DNA of 7,833 nucleotides, taken from NCBI GenBank assembly GCA_020429465.1, contig JAGQLH010000061.1:1-7833 (forward strand), written 5' to 3'. The position numbers and the translations under genes are program-made. This document shows positions 5,544 to 7,833 of the stretch, in pieces; within the stretch, counting starts at the first letter, position 1; each line of letters begins with the position of its first letter. The stretch is from Candidatus Dojkabacteria bacterium. Its GTDB lineage: Bacteria; Patescibacteriota; Dojkabacteria; B142; WJKM01. The notes beneath the pieces were generated by a model, which had not been told where the DNA came from, made no database searches, and saw only the letters and a program-made list of their open reading frames with translations.

Positions 5544-6467
5544 TTAAGTTGCCATTGCAATTATTTCTTGAAGAACAACACTTCGAGAAACGGCTGACTT
5601 TTTAAAGGTAAATATTTCTTCTTTAGTTGGAATCGCTGTCCCATTTCCAATCTTTGTACACTGGAGTCCAGCTACAACATTAGCAAAATGAGTAGATTCA
5701 TGAAGATCCCAATTATTCATAACACCATAACCAAATGCACCCCTAAAGATGTCTCCTGCTCCAAGTGCATCCACACACGTAATATCTACAGGAGGGATAA
5801 GCTGAATTCTTTTTCCATCATAAAGTAATGCACCTTTTTCGCCCGCAGTAATAATTACTGGCTTCCCAGCTATTTTATACAAATATTTTAAGTTGCCATG
5901 GAAATCTTCATGTCTTCTCAATTTCGAAAGACTTTCCACTGGAACGATCGGATAATCAGCATGCTTAAACATTTTTAATGTTTTTGCTGATACTTCTGTT
6001 GAAGGATCTATTACTACTTTTGTATCTGGTCTCTTATGTTTCATAATGAAATCGAATGCTTCAATTTCATGTCTATCAAAAATAACAAGATCAGCTTTTT
6101 TCAATAATCTTTTTGAAACTGATACTATTGGTGTATGTGTTTGGTAATCACGAATAATAGTTCGCGAGCCGTTTACTTCATTAACTAAAACGGTATTTGA
6201 TTTTGTTGATCGTTGTTTATGTGCAATAAGCCTAATATTGTCTTTCTGGAGTTTTCGCTTTAATTTGTATCCTGCGTCGTCATCTCCTATTGAGGTAACT
6301 AGATCGCATTCAGCACCTAATCGAGAAAGAAGAATTAATGCGGCAGGTACCGGCCCCCCAATAGAATACTCTACTTTCTGGGGTTGAGCTTTAGCCCCCT
6401 CTTCGGGATATGATTGGAGAATACATGACTTATCTAAAACTATTTCTCCAACTCCTAGAACCTTCAT
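5544..6467 (-). CDS. PfkB/ribokinase-family carbohydrate kinase, first gene behind the aromatic attenuator
   Basis: ATP-dependent kinase of small alcohols, usually sugars or nucleosides. The 307 residues match the family. Visible: the N-terminal substrate region, SIGGPVPAALILLSRLGA with GG at 37-38 (family signature 1, with Pro where Asn is common in GG-x-x-x-N), GDDDAG at 61-66, the lid-like segment around 91-110, and the C-terminal signature CVDALGAGDIFRGAFGYG with catalytic base Asp239 and the GAG anion hole at 236-238. ATP-binding ITAGEKGALLY lies at 206-216. The substrate cannot be assigned. It begins 18 bases after the attenuator's T-run and precedes DAHP synthase by 23 bases, so it should be induced when aromatic amino acids run short. 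A role in aromatic metabolism is inferred from this position only. No Shine-Dalgarno is visible. Confidence 0.88.
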   Translation of the reverse strand: MKVLGVGEIVLDKSCILQSYPEEGAKAQPQKVEYSIGGPVPAALILLSRLGAECDLVTSIGDDDAGYKLKRKLQKDNIRLIAHKQRSTKSNTVLVNEVNGSRTIIRDYQTHTPIVSVSKRLLKKADLVIFDRHEIEAFDFIMKHKRPDTKVVIDPSTEVSAKTLKMFKHADYPIVPVESLSKLRRHEDFHGNLKYLYKIAGKPVIITAGEKGALLYDGKRIQLIPPVDITCVDALGAGDIFRGAFGYGVMNNWDLHESTHFANVVAGLQCTKIGNGTAIPTKEEIFTFKKSAVSRSVVLQEIIAMAT

Positions 6468-6485
6468 TGGTCTTGTCTAATAAAT

Positions 6486-6510
6486 AAAAAAAATCCCGCT
6501 TTGCGGGATT
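6486..6510 (-). terminator. Intrinsic terminator of the aromatic attenuator
   Basis: On the minus strand AATCCCGC (6510-6503), loop AAA and GCGGGATT (6499-6492) form a perfect eight-pair stem; the T-run covers 6493-6486, eight bases. It is the strongest terminator in the window and lies 18 bases before the PfkB start codon, so it must be bypassed for expression of the aromatic genes. It would also stop read-through from 6657-7343. Confidence 0.92.
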
Positions 6511-6538
6511 GTAATTGCTTAGTTGAGTTTGTAAATTC

Positions 6539-6613
6539 CTATGCAAAAACGCCCGCTTTTAGCGAGTTAAAAAAGTAGAAATACCAGTTTTTGCAGTGAG
6601 AATTTTTATTCAT
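6539..6613 (-). CDS. Aromatic leader peptide of the attenuator, 24 residues
   Basis: The reading frame ATG (6613-6611) to TAG (6541-6539) encodes 24 residues: MNKNSHCKN, then W-Y-F-Y-F-F at residues 10-15 (bases 6586-6569), then NSLKAGVFA. Six aromatic codons in a row (TGG TAT TTC TAC TTT TTT) covering all three aromatic amino acids are characteristic of an attenuation leader peptide such as PheL. The predicted RNA start lies about three bases before the ATG, so it would be translated from nearly leaderless mRNA, in keeping with the lack of Shine-Dalgarno sites elsewhere. The peptide itself probably has no function; its translation is the sensor. It is too short for standard gene callers. Confidence 0.87.
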   Translation of the reverse strand: MNKNSHCKNWYFYFFNSLKAGVFA

Positions 6614-6622
6614 AACTTCAGT

Positions 6623-6650
6623 AGTATAGCAGAATGAATTCCGAAGTCAA
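6623..6650 (-). promoter_or_regulatory. Promoter of the aromatic operon leader
   Basis: The minus strand reads TTGACT (6650-6645), a 16-base spacer and TATACT (6628-6623): five of six consensus matches in each box, the best promoter in the window. An A-run lies just before the -35. It begins six bases after the stop of the upstream gene, and RNA should start near 6616. Confidence 0.85.
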
Positions 6651-6656
6651 GATTTT

Positions 6657-7343
6657 TTATGGAGAACAAACAAGAACAATGTTATCTGTAATATAGTCTT
6701 CTAAATCATCTATCAATGTTGTGAGATTTTCATCAGTAACTGCTTCTTGATTTATAAACCCAGCTTTTATAACAACATTAGTATCAGCTCCCCAGCAATC
6801 AGTAAACGCATACGCAAACTGTGAAGAATATGCAATCCTATATTCTTCCTCATTGATTTCTAATGTAGCACTAAGGGAATCTAATCCGATTACCTCTTGA
6901 GCAACAACACTATCATTTAGAAATATTTCATAATATGGATCACCTTCTAAGTCATTTAACAATTCGGCTGTTTGAGGATATGCATCAGGGTATATTATTT
7001 TTTCACTAATGATTCCTTCTGTTACCCTATAATAGATATCCATCTGCTGAAATTCAGGTAATGCTTTGACTGTTAACATACTTGGGCGTCCCTGTGAAGA
7101 AGTATAATCACCCCCTTCTACGCTAATCATATGAGTTACCTCACCCACAGATTCCTCCTCCATATAGATTACTTCCTCTTCTTTTGGATCAATAAGCGCT
7201 AGACTTGAACTAAGATTACGGTCAATAACTTCAAGAGAAGATGTTACATTATCAATCTTTAAAAATGTAAGCAGTCCTAGAATTAGAGTTACCCCCAATA
7301 GCAGTACTATTACCAAATTAAGTAGTTGCTTTTTATGTTTCAT
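6657..7343 (-). CDS. Membrane-anchored extracytoplasmic protein, function unknown
   Basis: I do not recognise this 228-residue protein. It has a basic N-terminus (MKHKKQ), one long hydrophobic segment at about 7-28, then Leu-Lys-Ile-Asp, consistent with a signal anchor leaving the rest outside. Residues 30-50 have a heptad-like spacing of hydrophobics. Residues 54-68 are Glu-rich. The remainder looks mixed alpha/beta, with Cys183 in DCWGAD and Cys226 in VLVCSP near the C-terminus, a possible disulphide if exported. The overall plan resembles the anchored protein at 1880-2446, but I see no sequence similarity. It follows the Nudix gene by 19 bases and is probably co-transcribed with it. An AAAGG lies ten bases before its ATG, one of the few Shine-Dalgarno-like sites here. 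No terminator of its own is seen. Confidence 0.75.
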   Translation of the reverse strand: MKHKKQLLNLVIVLLLGVTLILGLLTFLKIDNVTSSLEVIDRNLSSSLALIDPKEEEVIYMEEESVGEVTHMISVEGGDYTSSQGRPSMLTVKALPEFQQMDIYYRVTEGIISEKIIYPDAYPQTAELLNDLEGDPYYEIFLNDSVVAQEVIGLDSLSATLEINEEEYRIAYSSQFAYAFTDCWGADTNVVIKAGFINQEAVTDENLTTLIDDLEDYITDNIVLVCSP

Positions 7344-7362
7344 AATTGAATGACCTTTATTA

Positions 7363-7833
7363 TTAAAAAATATCTGGATGTCTTTGTTTCACCTGCAACG
7401 CAAGTGCTATACTTTCTGCTGCATAAATTACTCCATTCTCAATCATCTCTAGCACTTCCTTTGGTTCTAATGAAAGAACTTCAATCTCTTCATTCTTATC
7501 TAATATCAAATTTTTTGTAATCTCAACATTACGAATAAAGTATCTACTAACCTGAATTGTTGCTTTCGTGCTTAACAAAGCTACTCTTCCCATAAATTCT
7601 AGATTCTCTACTTCGGCTACTACTCCGGTTTCTTCTCGAAGTTCACGAATTGCTGTCAAAGTAGGATCTTCGTCATTCTCTCGTAGCCCTGCGGGAAATT
7701 CAACCATAATGTCATCAACTCCAGCTTTATACTGCCGAACCATAAGAATCTTTCCGTCCTTAGTTACAGGAAATACCATCGCTGCATCAGAAAATGTAGT
7801 TACATAAAAGTCATCAACTTCACTTCCATCTGG
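7363..7833 (-). CDS. Nudix hydrolase, probably ADP-ribose pyrophosphatase-like (5' end beyond window)
   Basis: Hydrolyses a nucleoside diphosphate linked to another group. The Nudix box is complete at 7689-7621: G, five residues, E, seven residues, RELREETGV. Upstream VRQYKAG and VEFPAG match the ADP-ribose/NDP-sugar pyrophosphatase branch (VRQYR...E.PAG). The frame stays open from the ATG at 7779-7777 to the right edge and reads PDGSEVDDFYVTTFSDAA, which resembles that branch's N-terminal strand region, so that ATG is internal and the true start is outside. At least 156 residues are visible, against a usual length of about 170-210. The stop is TAA at 7365-7363. Nucleotide-sugar, CoA or other Nudix substrates cannot be excluded. 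Confidence 0.9.
   Translation of the reverse strand, partial: PDGSEVDDFYVTTFSDAAMVFPVTKDGKILMVRQYKAGVDDIMVEFPAGLRENDEDPTLTAIRELREETGVVAEVENLEFMGRVALLSTKATIQVSRYFIRNVEITKNLILDKNEEIEVLSLEPKEVLEMIENGVIYAAESIALALQVKQRHPDIF

Larger units (their letters stand above)
6486..6616 (-). promoter_or_regulatory. Ribosome-mediated transcription attenuator responding to aromatic amino acids
   Basis: Mutually exclusive pairings can be drawn on the minus-strand RNA. Protector hairpin 1:2 is CTCGCT (6566-6561), loop AAA, AGCGGG (6557-6552), enclosed by a perfect nine-pair long-range stem TGCAAAAAC (6595-6587) with GTTTTTGCA (6550-6542) that spans the aromatic codons. Antiterminator 2:3 pairs GCGGG (6556-6552) with CCCGC (6507-6503). 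Terminator 3:4 is 6510-6492. Arms 2 and 4 carry the same eight bases AAAGCGGG (6559-6552 and 6502-6495), as expected for competitors for arm 3. A ribosome stalled at codons 10-15 would cover arm 1 and free arm 2, giving antitermination; one reaching the stop at 6541-6539 would cover arm 2, giving termination. The geometry is seen; the regulation is inferred from trp/phe-type attenuators. Confidence 0.87.

Noticed and set aside
6486..6616. T-box or riboswitch as the control element upstream of pfkB
   Set aside because: The leader is too short and has no T-box sequence or multi-helix aptamer; the aromatic-codon leader peptide explains the layout better.
7777..7779. ATG as the start of the Nudix gene
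   Set aside because: The frame continues open to the window edge with a family-like N-terminal sequence, so this Met is internal.

Overview
The window is AT-rich and every convincing gene lies on the minus strand, so transcription runs from position 7833 towards 1. Genes are tightly packed and nearly all start codons lack a Shine-Dalgarno (SD) sequence. The DAHP synthase and chorismate mutase are of the type I associate with Bacteroidetes. Small compact genes, poor SD use and several orphan anchored proteins fit a Patescibacteria/CPR-like or similar streamlined bacterium. This is inference, as no rRNA or other taxonomic marker is present, and TGA is not needed as a sense codon in any gene here.

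Layout in transcription order: (1) a Nudix hydrolase cut by the right edge (7833-7363) and an unknown membrane-anchored protein (7343-6657). (2) A control region (6656-6468) with a good sigma70-type promoter, a 24-codon leader peptide whose codons 10-15 read Trp-Tyr-Phe-Tyr-Phe-Phe, a protector/antiterminator arrangement and a perfect 8-bp intrinsic terminator. It has all the parts of a ribosome-mediated attenuator sensing aromatic amino acids, and the leader would be translated from a nearly leaderless mRNA. (3) The cluster it should control: a PfkB-family kinase, DAHP synthase, AroQ-type chorismate mutase, a HAD-IIB phosphatase and a histidine phosphatase. (4) A sub-cluster with its own candidate promoter: a membrane-anchored two-cysteine protein, a short MscL channel and a proline iminopeptidase. 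(5) A promoter, a weak hairpin terminator and the start of nusA, cut by the left edge.

DAHP synthase makes the first shikimate-pathway intermediate and chorismate mutase commits chorismate to Phe/Tyr. Placing both behind a leader that reads Trp, Tyr and Phe codons would match aromatic synthesis to supply of all three charged tRNAs. The first gene behind the attenuator is a sugar-kinase homologue, and two phosphatases follow chorismate mutase, so these three may have an unrecognised role in aromatic metabolism. The nusA leader, with a weak terminator between promoter and start codon, could be a second attenuation system, in which NusA controls its own synthesis.

No stretch longer than 300 bases lacks a gene. 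No tRNA, rRNA, CRISPR array or insertion sequence was seen.
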